From Lachnospiraceae bacterium (lineage in GTDB: Bacteria; Bacillota; Clostridia; Lachnospirales; Lachnospiraceae): a DNA stretch of 39,959 nucleotides. The stretch spans positions 1 through 39,959 of the forward strand of contig JAFYDI010000046.1 of the NCBI GenBank assembly GCA_017544835.1, read 5' to 3'. The notes under the pieces are model-generated. The model was not told where the DNA came from. It ran no database searches and saw nothing but the letters and a program-made list of their open reading frames with translations. Below, in pieces: positions 32,867 through 39,959 of this stretch. A program made the translations under genes and the position numbers. Within the stretch, counting starts at the first letter, position 1. Each line of letters opens with the position of its first letter.

Positions 32867-34206
32867 GTGTTAATACAAGAGAAATTATATTAGACATCCT
32901 TACGGAACTTGATAAAAGGGATTGCAAGAGCCATCTGCTTATCCGGGATGTGCTTCTTAAGTACGATTACCTTGATGCAAGAGACAAAGGATTCATAAAG
33001 CGTGTCAGTGAGGGCACCGTCTTTAACAGAATAACCTTAGACTATGTGCTTGATAAGTATTCAAGCAAGCCCATGGCCAAATGCAAGCCCGCGGTTGCGG
33101 CAATCTTACGTATGAGTCTTTATCAGATTCTCTACATGGATAAGGTGCCGGACAACGCAGCCTGCGATGAAGCGGTTAAACTGTGCAGAAAGAAAAGCTT
33201 CGAGGCATTCTGCCCCTTTGTAAACGGGGTACTAAGAAACATCTGCAGGGACAAGGACAATGCCCTTTCTTTTGATGGAATAAATGACAAGGCTACGCGG
33301 CTAAGCGTACAGTATTCGTGCCCTGAGTGGATTGTGAAGATGTTCATGAAGGAACAGGATGACGCGGAGAGTCTTATAAGCGCGCTATCAGAGATTCGCC
33401 CGACGTATGTTAAAGTGCTTAACAGTGCTGATACGGCGGAATTGGAGAGAGAATGGGCCTCTAAAGACATTAAGTACGAGCCTGTTAAATGTATTGAGGG
33501 CGCTTACAAGCTTGAGTCCTTCGAAGGCATGGAGTCGGTTCCGGGCTTTACCCAAGGCAAGTTCCTTGTCCAGGATATAAGCTCCATGATATGTGCCGAG
33601 AGTACCGGCGTGAGAGCGGGTTCCGACATTAAAGTTCTGGATGTGTGCGCGGCACCGGGAGGCAAGTCTTCATACGTTGCATCGAAAATGTTTCCTAATG
33701 GTGAGGTAATAAGCTGCGACGTATCGGAAGAGAAGGTATCGCTTATTGCCGAGAATGTATCGCGCATGGGTCTTACCAATGTTACGCCGACACTTCAGGA
33801 TGCAACGGAGTTTAACAGCGAGTTTGAAAATCGCTTTGATGTGGTCATAGCCGATGTTCCCTGCTCGGGACTGGGTGTCATGTCACGTAAGAGCGATATT
33901 AAATACAAAATCAGTAACGAGGCCATGAAGGACATATGCGACCTCCAGAAGAAGATTATTACGAATGTGTCGCGCTATGTTAAGCCGGGCGGAGTGCTTG
34001 TGTATTCCACCTGTACCGTTCATAAGGCCGAGAACGAGAAGATGGTTAAGTTTATTACGGAGAATCTTTCTTTGACCGAGGATTCTTTAACGCCGTATGT
34101 ACCGTTTCTTTTTACGGGTGCGGAAAAGTCTGATACCCATGTTCAGTTAAGACCCGATAAGTTCGGAACAGACGGATTTTTCGTGGCAAGATTTTTAAGA
34201 AAGTGA
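32863..34206 (+). CDS. rsmB: 16S rRNA (cytosine(967)-C5)-methyltransferase RsmB
   Basis: 447 residues from ATG 32863. An in-frame ATG at 32812 exists but would lie deep inside fmt and adds an unrelated basic segment, so the 4-nt overlap start is preferred. The N-terminal NusB-like RNA-binding domain (about 1-140) includes YQILYMDKVPDNAACDEAV. The methyltransferase domain has the SAM motif DVCAAPGGKSSY, the Cys of DVPCSGLG (Cys334), and the catalytic nucleophile in YSTCTV (Cys384). It methylates C967 of 16S rRNA. It is followed 4 nt later by rlmN, a second rRNA methylase. Confidence 0.93.
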   Translation: MSVNTREIILDILTELDKRDCKSHLLIRDVLLKYDYLDARDKGFIKRVSEGTVFNRITLDYVLDKYSSKPMAKCKPAVAAILRMSLYQILYMDKVPDNAACDEAVKLCRKKSFEAFCPFVNGVLRNICRDKDNALSFDGINDKATRLSVQYSCPEWIVKMFMKEQDDAESLISALSEIRPTYVKVLNSADTAELEREWASKDIKYEPVKCIEGAYKLESFEGMESVPGFTQGKFLVQDISSMICAESTGVRAGSDIKVLDVCAAPGGKSSYVASKMFPNGEVISCDVSEEKVSLIAENVSRMGLTNVTPTLQDATEFNSEFENRFDVVIADVPCSGLGVMSRKSDIKYKISNEAMKDICDLQKKIITNVSRYVKPGGVLVYSTCTVHKAENEKMVKFITENLSLTEDSLTPYVPFLFTGAEKSDTHVQLRPDKFGTDGFFVARFLRK

Positions 34207-34210
34207 CAGT

Positions 34211-35260
34211 ATGGACAAAATCGATATTAAGTCCCTTGACTTTAACGAGCTTGAAGAAACGATTAAAGAGTTGGGGCTTCCAAAGTTCAGAGCGCGTCAG
34301 ATTTACGACTGGCTTCATAAGAAACTGGTTACTTCTTTTGACGAAATGACCAATCTTTCGGGGGAGCTTCGTAAGAGCCTTGATGAGCGGTTTTACATAA
34401 CCGCCTGTGAGGTTGCAAGGATGCAGGAGTCGAAGTTTGACGGCACCAGAAAGTATTTATTTAAGCTTTCGGACGGCAATTATGTCGAGAGCGTATTTAT
34501 GAGATATCATCACGGTAATTCCGTGTGTATTTCTTCGCAGGTAGGCTGTCGCATGGGATGCAGGTTCTGTGCTTCGACACTTGACGGACTTACAAGAAAT
34601 CTGCAGCCGTCTGAGATGCTTGACGAGATATACAGGATTCAGGTGCTTACCGGCGAGAGAGTATCCAATGTGGTTGTAATGGGTACCGGCGAGCCCATGG
34701 ACAATTATGACAATATACTTAAGTTTATAAAGCTTCTTACCGACGAAAACGGCTTAAATATCAGCCAGAGAAACGTGACCGTATCCACCTGCGGCATTGT
34801 GCCGAACATGAAGCGTCTTGCGGATGAAAAGCTTTCTATTACACTGGCGTTATCGCTTCACTCGGTTACGGATGAAAAGCGGCGGGAACTCATGCCCATA
34901 GCCAATAAGTATTCGATTGAGAAGCTTATGGAGGCGTGCGAGTATTATTTTGAGAAGACCGGAAGACGTATCACATTCGAGTATGCGCTTGTAAGAGACG
35001 TTAACGACAAGGATGAGGATTTAAAGGGCCTTAGTCAGCTTGCGGGCAGGGTAAAAGCTCATGTTAACCTTATTCCAGTCAATCCTATCAAGGAGCGTGA
35101 CTACAGGGAAACGGCTCACGGTGACGTTGTCGCATTCAAAAATAAACTTGAAAAAAGCGGAATAAATGTTACTATTAGAAGGGAAATGGGCCGCGATATA
35201 GACGGGGCCTGCGGACAGCTTCGCAAGAAGGTGTTAAGCGAGAATAATGAGGAGGCATAG
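34211..35260 (+). CDS. rlmN: Dual-specificity 23S rRNA/tRNA adenine C2-methyltransferase RlmN
   Basis: A 349-residue radical SAM enzyme. The cluster motif CRMGCRFC (Cys113, Cys117, Cys120) follows QVGC-type lead residues. The mono-methylated cysteine of the mechanism is in the C-terminal GACGQL (Cys334), and the conserved upstream Cys in STCG is also visible. GTGEPMDNYDN is the SAM-contact loop. The enzyme methylates A2503 of 23S rRNA and A37 of certain tRNAs. Cys334 and the active-site residues distinguish a true RlmN from a degraded copy. It ends 2 nt before the phosphatase gene, whose ribosome-binding site (GGAGG, 35251-35255) lies inside its last codons. Confidence 0.95.
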   Translation: MDKIDIKSLDFNELEETIKELGLPKFRARQIYDWLHKKLVTSFDEMTNLSGELRKSLDERFYITACEVARMQESKFDGTRKYLFKLSDGNYVESVFMRYHHGNSVCISSQVGCRMGCRFCASTLDGLTRNLQPSEMLDEIYRIQVLTGERVSNVVVMGTGEPMDNYDNILKFIKLLTDENGLNISQRNVTVSTCGIVPNMKRLADEKLSITLALSLHSVTDEKRRELMPIANKYSIEKLMEACEYYFEKTGRRITFEYALVRDVNDKDEDLKGLSQLAGRVKAHVNLIPVNPIKERDYRETAHGDVVAFKNKLEKSGINVTIRREMGRDIDGACGQLRKKVLSENNEEA

Positions 35261-35262
35261 GG

Positions 35263-35991
35263 GTGCTTAAGACTTTTTCCTTATCGGATGTTGGGAAAAA
35301 ACGAACAATGAACCAGGACTACATTTTCACAAGCGAGAAGCCTGTGGGAAATCTTCCGAATCTCTTTGCCCTTGCCGATGGTATGGGCGGATACAACGGG
35401 GGAGAGTATGCGTCTCTTCGTACTGTTGAGACAGTTACTAAGTTCATTGAAGAGTCTAAGGCTACAACGCCTCGGAAGTTATTCACTGAGTCGGTTAAAG
35501 AGGCCAATAAGGTTATAAGAACCGAAGCCATGGAGAATCCCGAATATGACAGAATGGGTACCACTCTGGTACTTGCTTCCGTAGTCGGTGATTGTCTTCA
35601 GGTGGCCAATGTAGGTGACTCAAGACTATATGTAATCGGGGACGATATTAAGCAGGTTACAATCGATCACTCCTATGTTGAGGAGATGATTAAGATGGGA
35701 AGCCTTGATCGTGAAAGCGCAAGGACCCATCCTCAGAAGAATATTATCACAAGAGCTGTCGGTGCGGATGATGACATCGAGACGGATTTCTTTACCGTAA
35801 GGCTTCATAAGGGGGACATAGTACTTATGTGCTCCGACGGTCTTACCAATATGCTTGAAGACAGCGAGATTCTTATGATACTGAGGAAAGAGCGGGATAT
35901 TGCAAGCAAGGCCGAAGCACTTGTGGCTGCAGCCAATAACTCGGGCGGTAAGGATAACATATCCGTTATCTTAATTGAGCCCTTCGCTTGA
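35263..35991 (+). CDS. prpC: PP2C-type serine/threonine protein phosphatase (PrpC/Stp)
   Basis: 242 residues starting at GTG 35263, with GGAGG at 35251-35255. PPM/PP2C motifs in order: SDVGKKRTMNQDYIF (first metal Asp), ALADGMGGYNGGEYAS, MGTTLVLASVVGD, VANVGDSRLYV, TIDHSYVEEM, HKGDIVLMCSDGLTNML, and GGKDNISVI (last metal Asp). This minimal bacterial phosphatase dephosphorylates the partner PASTA kinase and its substrates. It lies 29 nt upstream of prkC, the standard pair that balances Ser/Thr phosphorylation in cell-wall growth and dormancy signalling. Confidence 0.95.
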   Translation: MLKTFSLSDVGKKRTMNQDYIFTSEKPVGNLPNLFALADGMGGYNGGEYASLRTVETVTKFIEESKATTPRKLFTESVKEANKVIRTEAMENPEYDRMGTTLVLASVVGDCLQVANVGDSRLYVIGDDIKQVTIDHSYVEEMIKMGSLDRESARTHPQKNIITRAVGADDDIETDFFTVRLHKGDIVLMCSDGLTNMLEDSEILMILRKERDIASKAEALVAAANNSGGKDNISVILIEPFA

Positions 35992-36020
35992 ATGTTCATT
36001 TCGTCTGACAGAGGATACAC

Positions 36021-38099
36021 ATGGTTAAAATAGGAATGATGATAGGCGAGAGATACGAGGTTTTAGAGAAAATCGGAACCGGCGGTATGTCCGACGTCTA
36101 TAAAGCTAAAGATCATAAATTAAACAGATTTGTTGCGGTTAAGGTACTTAAGCAGGAGTTTGCCGAGAACGCCAACTTCGTCTCCAAGTTTAAAATTGAG
36201 GCGCAGGCGGCTGCGGGACTTATGCATCCCAACATCGTTAATGTCTACGATGTAGGTGAGGAAAACGGTACCAACTATATCGTAATGGAGCTTGTCGAAG
36301 GCATCACTCTTAAGAAATATATCGAGAAGAAAGCCCGTCTCTCGGTCAAAGAAGCCGTGACTATCGCCATACAGATAGGCATGGGTATTGAGGCCGCTCA
36401 CAACAATCACATTATTCACAGAGACATTAAACCTCAGAACGTTATTATTTCCAAGGAAGGTAAGGTTAAGGTAACAGACTTCGGTATTGCGAAGGCCGCT
36501 ACCAGCAACACCATTACCTCTAACGTTATGGGTTCCGTTCACTATACATCCCCCGAGCAGGCGCGCGGCGGATATTCGGATGAGAAGAGCGATATTTATT
36601 CGCTTGGCATTACACTTTTTGAAATGCTTACCGGACGTGTTCCTTTTAACGGAGAGACTACGGTAGCTATCGCCATCAAACAGATTCAGGAAGAGATGCC
36701 TTCGCCCAGAGAATATGTTGACGATATTCCCGTAAGCGTAGAGCAGATTGTGCTTAAATGTACACAGAAGAGTCCCGACAGAAGATATCAGAGCATGGGC
36801 GCTCTTATAGAAGACCTTAAGAAGACTTTCATCACCCCCGATGAAGACTTTGTTAAGATTAAAGAAGAAGATGAATTCGGCGCCACAAGACCCGTTACAC
36901 ATGACGAGCTTGAGGCCCTTAAGAAGAATACAAGGGGTTCGGAAGATTTAACCGGAGACCTTCCCAAGGTTAACCCCAATCAGAAAGACGACGACTCCGA
37001 ATATGACTCCAAGATGGACAAGCTCACCACGATTCTTGCAATCTTTATGGGCGCGGCTATTTTGGTTATTGCGATTTTTTTAATCGGTAAGGGCATCGGT
37101 GCCATTAAGCTAGGCAAGGACAATCCCGAGAAGATACCGATTTCGGAATCCATAGAGAAGCCCGAGCAGATTGTTATGCCTGCGGTTGTAGGTAAGGACT
37201 TCGATGATGCAGTTAAGATTCTTGAAAAGAATAAGTTAAAGTATACGGTTAAGTACCAGGAATCCGACACCGTAGCCAAGGACAAGGTTATTTCCGCAAG
37301 TGTCAACGAAGGCTTAAAGGTTGATGTGGGAGCCGAAATCGTACTTAACGTAAGTTCCGGCTCCACTAGCGTAATCGTTCCTGATGTAGTAGGTAAGAAT
37401 TACAAAGAAGCCAATGAAGCCTTGATGAAACTAAACCTCAAGATTTCAATAAATCAGGAGTACTCGGATACTGTGCCGGAGGGTAACATTATTTCTCAGT
37501 TCCCCGAAGGCGGAGAGAAGACTCCCGAGGATTCTACAGTATTGCTTGTAGTGAGCCAGGGCGCTGCCGAGAATCTTATTAAGGTTCCGAACGTCCTTGG
37601 TAAGGACAATGACGAAGCCGTTTTATTGCTTACCGAAGCAGGCTTTACGGTTAACCCCGTAGCTCCTGTATACGATAATGTATTCCCCGAAGGTCAGATA
37701 TGCTACCAGAGCTTGGAAGCCGACAAGGAAGTTGCTAAGGGCACCGCAATCGACCTTCATGCCAGCATGGGTCCTGAGCCTCCGGACACTGTACTTTACA
37801 GATTTAACGGAAGTATAAATGCACCTTCCACAGCAGAAGACCCGGATTTTGAAAGCGGCACTAAGGTTGAAATCGTTATTGCCGGTACGGATGGTAAGAT
37901 TTTACAGTCTACATGGACTACTTCTTTCCCTGTTTCCGTGAATATTTCAAATATTTCGGGAACCAACAGCGGTACCATTACCTTGTCATACGAAGTGAAG
38001 ATTCCTGCCGAGAAGGATGCTTCAGGCAATATTATTACCGAAGAGAAGAAAGAAACCAAAGTTATCAAGCGAGAAGTTAATTTCGACATCGACAATTAA
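36021..38099 (+). CDS. prkC: PASTA-domain Ser/Thr protein kinase (PrkC/PknB type)
   Basis: 692 residues. The kinase domain (10-275) has the glycine loop GTGGMSDV, Lys41 in VAVKVL, the catalytic loop HRDIKPQN (Asp135) and DFG at 153-155. A disordered acidic juxtamembrane region (280-335) leads to one transmembrane helix (about 337-358). Three extracellular PASTA repeats follow, each opening with a V-P-x-V-V/L-G-K pattern (about 385, 452 and 523). Residues 590-692 form an additional beta-rich, Ser/Thr-rich end domain beyond the PASTA repeats. The family senses muropeptides or lipid II and phosphorylates division and wall-synthesis proteins. It is paired with prpC upstream and precedes rsgA by 11 nt. 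Confidence 0.95.
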   Translation: MVKIGMMIGERYEVLEKIGTGGMSDVYKAKDHKLNRFVAVKVLKQEFAENANFVSKFKIEAQAAAGLMHPNIVNVYDVGEENGTNYIVMELVEGITLKKYIEKKARLSVKEAVTIAIQIGMGIEAAHNNHIIHRDIKPQNVIISKEGKVKVTDFGIAKAATSNTITSNVMGSVHYTSPEQARGGYSDEKSDIYSLGITLFEMLTGRVPFNGETTVAIAIKQIQEEMPSPREYVDDIPVSVEQIVLKCTQKSPDRRYQSMGALIEDLKKTFITPDEDFVKIKEEDEFGATRPVTHDELEALKKNTRGSEDLTGDLPKVNPNQKDDDSEYDSKMDKLTTILAIFMGAAILVIAIFLIGKGIGAIKLGKDNPEKIPISESIEKPEQIVMPAVVGKDFDDAVKILEKNKLKYTVKYQESDTVAKDKVISASVNEGLKVDVGAEIVLNVSSGSTSVIVPDVVGKNYKEANEALMKLNLKISINQEYSDTVPEGNIISQFPEGGEKTPEDSTVLLVVSQGAAENLIKVPNVLGKDNDEAVLLLTEAGFTVNPVAPVYDNVFPEGQICYQSLEADKEVAKGTAIDLHASMGPEPPDTVLYRFNGSINAPSTAEDPDFESGTKVEIVIAGTDGKILQSTWTTSFPVSVNISNISGTNSGTITLSYEVKIPAEKDASGNIITEEKKETKVIKREVNFDIDN

Positions 38100-38110
38100 T
38101 CGGGTGATTG

Positions 38111-38986
38111 ATGCAAGGAAAGATAATTAAAGGCATTGCAGGATTTTATTACGTTAATATAGACGGTAAAGGAACCTTTGAGTGTAAGGCCAAAGGTTCT
38201 TTTCGTAATGCCGGAACCAAGCCTTTGGTAGGCGACAATGTTGAAATAGACATAATCGATGAGGAAAAGGCACTTGGCAACGTGACAAAGGTTTATAAGA
38301 GTAAGAGCCGCATGATAAGGCCCGCCTGCGCCAACGTTGACCAGGCTTTGATTGTTTTTGCGATTAAAAGTCCGGACCCTAATTTTAATCTTCTCGACAG
38401 ATTTTTAATCTATATGGAGAGCGAGAATGTTCCCTGCATTATTGTTTTTAACAAGGACGACCTCGCAAGTGAGAAAGAAATAGATACCATACGAGAGGCT
38501 TATATTAACGCAGGCTACCCCATTTTCTTTGTAAGTGTTAAGGAGAAAGCGGGAGTGGAGGCATTAAGAGACCTGCTCGATAATAAGACGACTGTTATGG
38601 CAGGCCCCAGCGGTGTGGGCAAGTCGTCTCTAATAAATCTTTTATGCAATAAGGATATAATGGAAACCGGTGATATCAGTATCAAGACCGAGCGGGGCAA
38701 GCATACCACGAGGCATGCGGAGCTTCTTCCCATAGGCGATAATACTTATATCATGGATACACCGGGCTTTACTTCCCTTGACATATTCGGCGCAGACAAG
38801 TTGACTCTTAAGGATTGCTACAATGAATTTGCGGATTATGAGTCCTCCTGCAGATTCGCCGACTGCGTGCATATCAACGAACCCGACTGCGCGGTCAAAG
38901 AAGCGGTTACGGAAGGGAAGATATCAAAGCTTAGGTATGACAATTATATTGAACTGTTCTCCCAAATAGGGACACGCAAAACTTAA
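38111..38986 (+). CDS. rsgA: Ribosome small-subunit-dependent GTPase A
   Basis: 291 residues from ATG 38111; a TTG directly before it (38108) is an alternative start, and the ribosome-binding site is weak. An N-terminal OB fold (about 1-65; IIKGIAGFYYVNIDGKGTFECKAKG) is followed by a circularly permuted GTPase with order G4 (FNKDDLA), G5, G1 (GPSGVGKSSLINL), G2, and G3 (DTPGFTS). The C-terminal zinc-binding segment has CRFADCVHINEPDC. RsgA acts in late 30S assembly. It closes the conserved kinase-phosphatase cluster; rpe and thiN, which usually follow, are missing, and a cellulase gene begins 17 nt later. Confidence 0.94.
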   Translation: MQGKIIKGIAGFYYVNIDGKGTFECKAKGSFRNAGTKPLVGDNVEIDIIDEEKALGNVTKVYKSKSRMIRPACANVDQALIVFAIKSPDPNFNLLDRFLIYMESENVPCIIVFNKDDLASEKEIDTIREAYINAGYPIFFVSVKEKAGVEALRDLLDNKTTVMAGPSGVGKSSLINLLCNKDIMETGDISIKTERGKHTTRHAELLPIGDNTYIMDTPGFTSLDIFGADKLTLKDCYNEFADYESSCRFADCVHINEPDCAVKEAVTEGKISKLRYDNYIELFSQIGTRKT

Positions 38987-39003
38987 AGAATACGGAGTGG
39001 ATT

Positions 39004-39959
39004 ATGAGAAGAAAGACTAAAAGTATTATTTCACTGGCACTTGTAATAGCGCTTGCATTAAGCGGCTGTACCAAGGAATCTCCCGCAAGTGTTACGGCAT
39101 CAAGCAGTGAGACTGTAAGCGTTTCCAAGGAAGAAGCACCTGCATCAACCGAAACTTCTGTTTCCGCAGAAGAAACTCCCGCATCAACCGAACCGGTTGC
39201 ATCTACTGAAGAAAAAAAGGAAGAAAACGTGAGACCCGACAATTTATACAATGTACTTGTTTCCAAACATAAAGCACCCGAAAGCGAAGCTCTTGCTTTC
39301 ACTGAGAGTATGGGTGCAGGCTATAACCTTGGTAATACCTTTGATGCCAACGACAGTAAGAACGTATTGAGTGATGACTTAAAATACGAGACTTACTGGC
39401 AGAACGTTAAGACTACCAAGCAGCATATTCTCGACCTGAAAGAAGCAGGCTTTAAGACTATCAGAATTCCCGTTTCGTGGCACAACCATGTTGATGATGA
39501 TTACAACATCAACGAAAAGTGGATGAACAGAGTTTATGAGGTAGTTAACTGGGCGCTTGAAGAGGATATGTATGTTATCCTTAACATCCACCACGACAAC
39601 CTTAAGAAGTATATGTATCCTTCATATGATTGTCTTGATAACTCCAAGAAATATGTAACCAAGGTATGGGAGCAGATTGCCACCAAGTTTGGCGACTGTG
39701 ACGAGCATCTTGTATTTGAGTCCTTAAACGAGCCCAGACTTGTAGGAACAGATATTGAGTGGAATATTTCCGACCTTAATTCCAAGCAGGCCAAGGAAGC
39801 TCTTGACTGCGTAAATCAGCTTAACCAGGTAATCGTAGACACCATCAGACAGACTCCCGGTGCTTACAATAAGACAAGATACATTACCGTTCCCGGATAC
39901 TGCGCATCACCCGATTATATTCTCTGTGATGCATTCAAGGTTCCGACCGACGACTATGC
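39004..39959 (+). CDS. GH5 endoglucanase (cellulase), secreted lipoprotein, 3' truncated by the window end
   Basis: The open frame from ATG 39004 (GGAG at 38994-38997) runs off the window with 318 codons visible. A lipoprotein signal peptide with lipobox LSGC (Cys22) is followed by a Ser/Thr/Glu-rich linker (23-80) and the GH5 catalytic domain: GYNLGNTFDA (about 103), AGFKTIRIPVSW (about 150), VILNIHHD, and the acid/base glutamate in LNEPR (Glu243). The nucleophile Glu lies beyond the window. The family cleaves beta-1,4-glucans such as cellulose or related glucans; the exact substrate is not visible. It would be anchored outside the cell membrane. Its placement 17 nt after rsgA, with no terminator, is unusual for a polysaccharide-degrading enzyme. 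Confidence 0.9.
   Translation, partial: MRRKTKSIISLALVIALALSGCTKESPASVTASSSETVSVSKEEAPASTETSVSAEETPASTEPVASTEEKKEENVRPDNLYNVLVSKHKAPESEALAFTESMGAGYNLGNTFDANDSKNVLSDDLKYETYWQNVKTTKQHILDLKEAGFKTIRIPVSWHNHVDDDYNINEKWMNRVYEVVNWALEEDMYVILNIHHDNLKKYMYPSYDCLDNSKKYVTKVWEQIATKFGDCDEHLVFESLNEPRLVGTDIEWNISDLNSKQAKEALDCVNQLNQVIVDTIRQTPGAYNKTRYITVPGYCASPDYILCDAFKVPTDDY

Noticed and set aside
36120-36902. 260-codon open frame on the - strand opposite prkC
   Set aside because: It is the antisense shadow of a strongly supported kinase domain. It has no ribosome-binding site and its composition is a mirror of the + strand codons.
1-39959. Prophage, transposon, CRISPR, tRNA or riboswitch elements
   Set aside because: I looked for integrase or transposase motifs, direct-repeat arrays, tRNA cloverleaf ends and long structured leaders, and saw none I could support.

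Overview
The window reads as chromosomal DNA of an anaerobic low-to-mid-GC Firmicute, most likely a Lachnospiraceae (Butyrivibrio/Roseburia-like) gut or rumen bacterium. The reasons are the gene neighbourhoods (rbfA-nrnA-truB-ribF, apt-rel-MBL-hemZ-hisS, priA-def-fmt-rsmB-rlmN-prpC-prkC-rsgA), a fused SecDF, an [FeFe]-hydrogenase-type H-cluster protein, strong GGAGG ribosome-binding sites and a lipoprotein GH5 cellulase. The genus is inference. Coding density is very high: no gene-free stretch exceeds about 200 bases, and I see no tRNA, rRNA, CRISPR, insertion sequence or prophage gene.

Layout. 1-4133 (+): the end of rbfA, then nrnA, truB, a broken ribF and a Na/Pi cotransporter, closed by a terminator at 4161-4206. 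4260-6197 (+): a single gene fusing ferredoxin, hydrogenase H-domain, Fe-S and chemoreceptor signalling domains. A 15-bp hairpin at 6217-6249 separates it from the convergent block 6259-11648 (-), which holds a heterodimeric ABC exporter pair followed by a PepO-type M13 peptidase. 11847-17263 (+): a TetR regulator, then a tightly overlapping DUF308 membrane protein / MMPL (RND) transporter / secreted repeat-rich rod protein operon, closed by a terminator at 17298-17340.

17465-39959 (+): about 22 kb of co-directional, mostly housekeeping genes. They cover purine salvage (apt), the stringent response (rel), a metallo-hydrolase, hemZ, hisS, a CBS/DUF21 protein, protein export (secDF), DNA repair and restart (recJ, priA), translation initiation and rRNA modification (def, fmt, rsmB, rlmN), the PASTA kinase/phosphatase pair (prkC, prpC) and the ribosome-assembly GTPase rsgA. 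A GH5 endoglucanase lipoprotein follows rsgA by 17 nt and runs off the window.

The points most worth a second look are: (i) the TetR-DUF308-MMPL-rod module, whose secreted partner carries xxxLxxG heptads, two 24-residue repeats and five exact-period 17-residue repeats; (ii) the soluble putative redox/H2-sensing chemoreceptor; (iii) ribF, which has an in-frame TAA and lacks the riboflavin-kinase domain; (iv) the cellulase attached to the end of the prkC-rsgA operon; (v) an Ala at a usually acidic SecF position.
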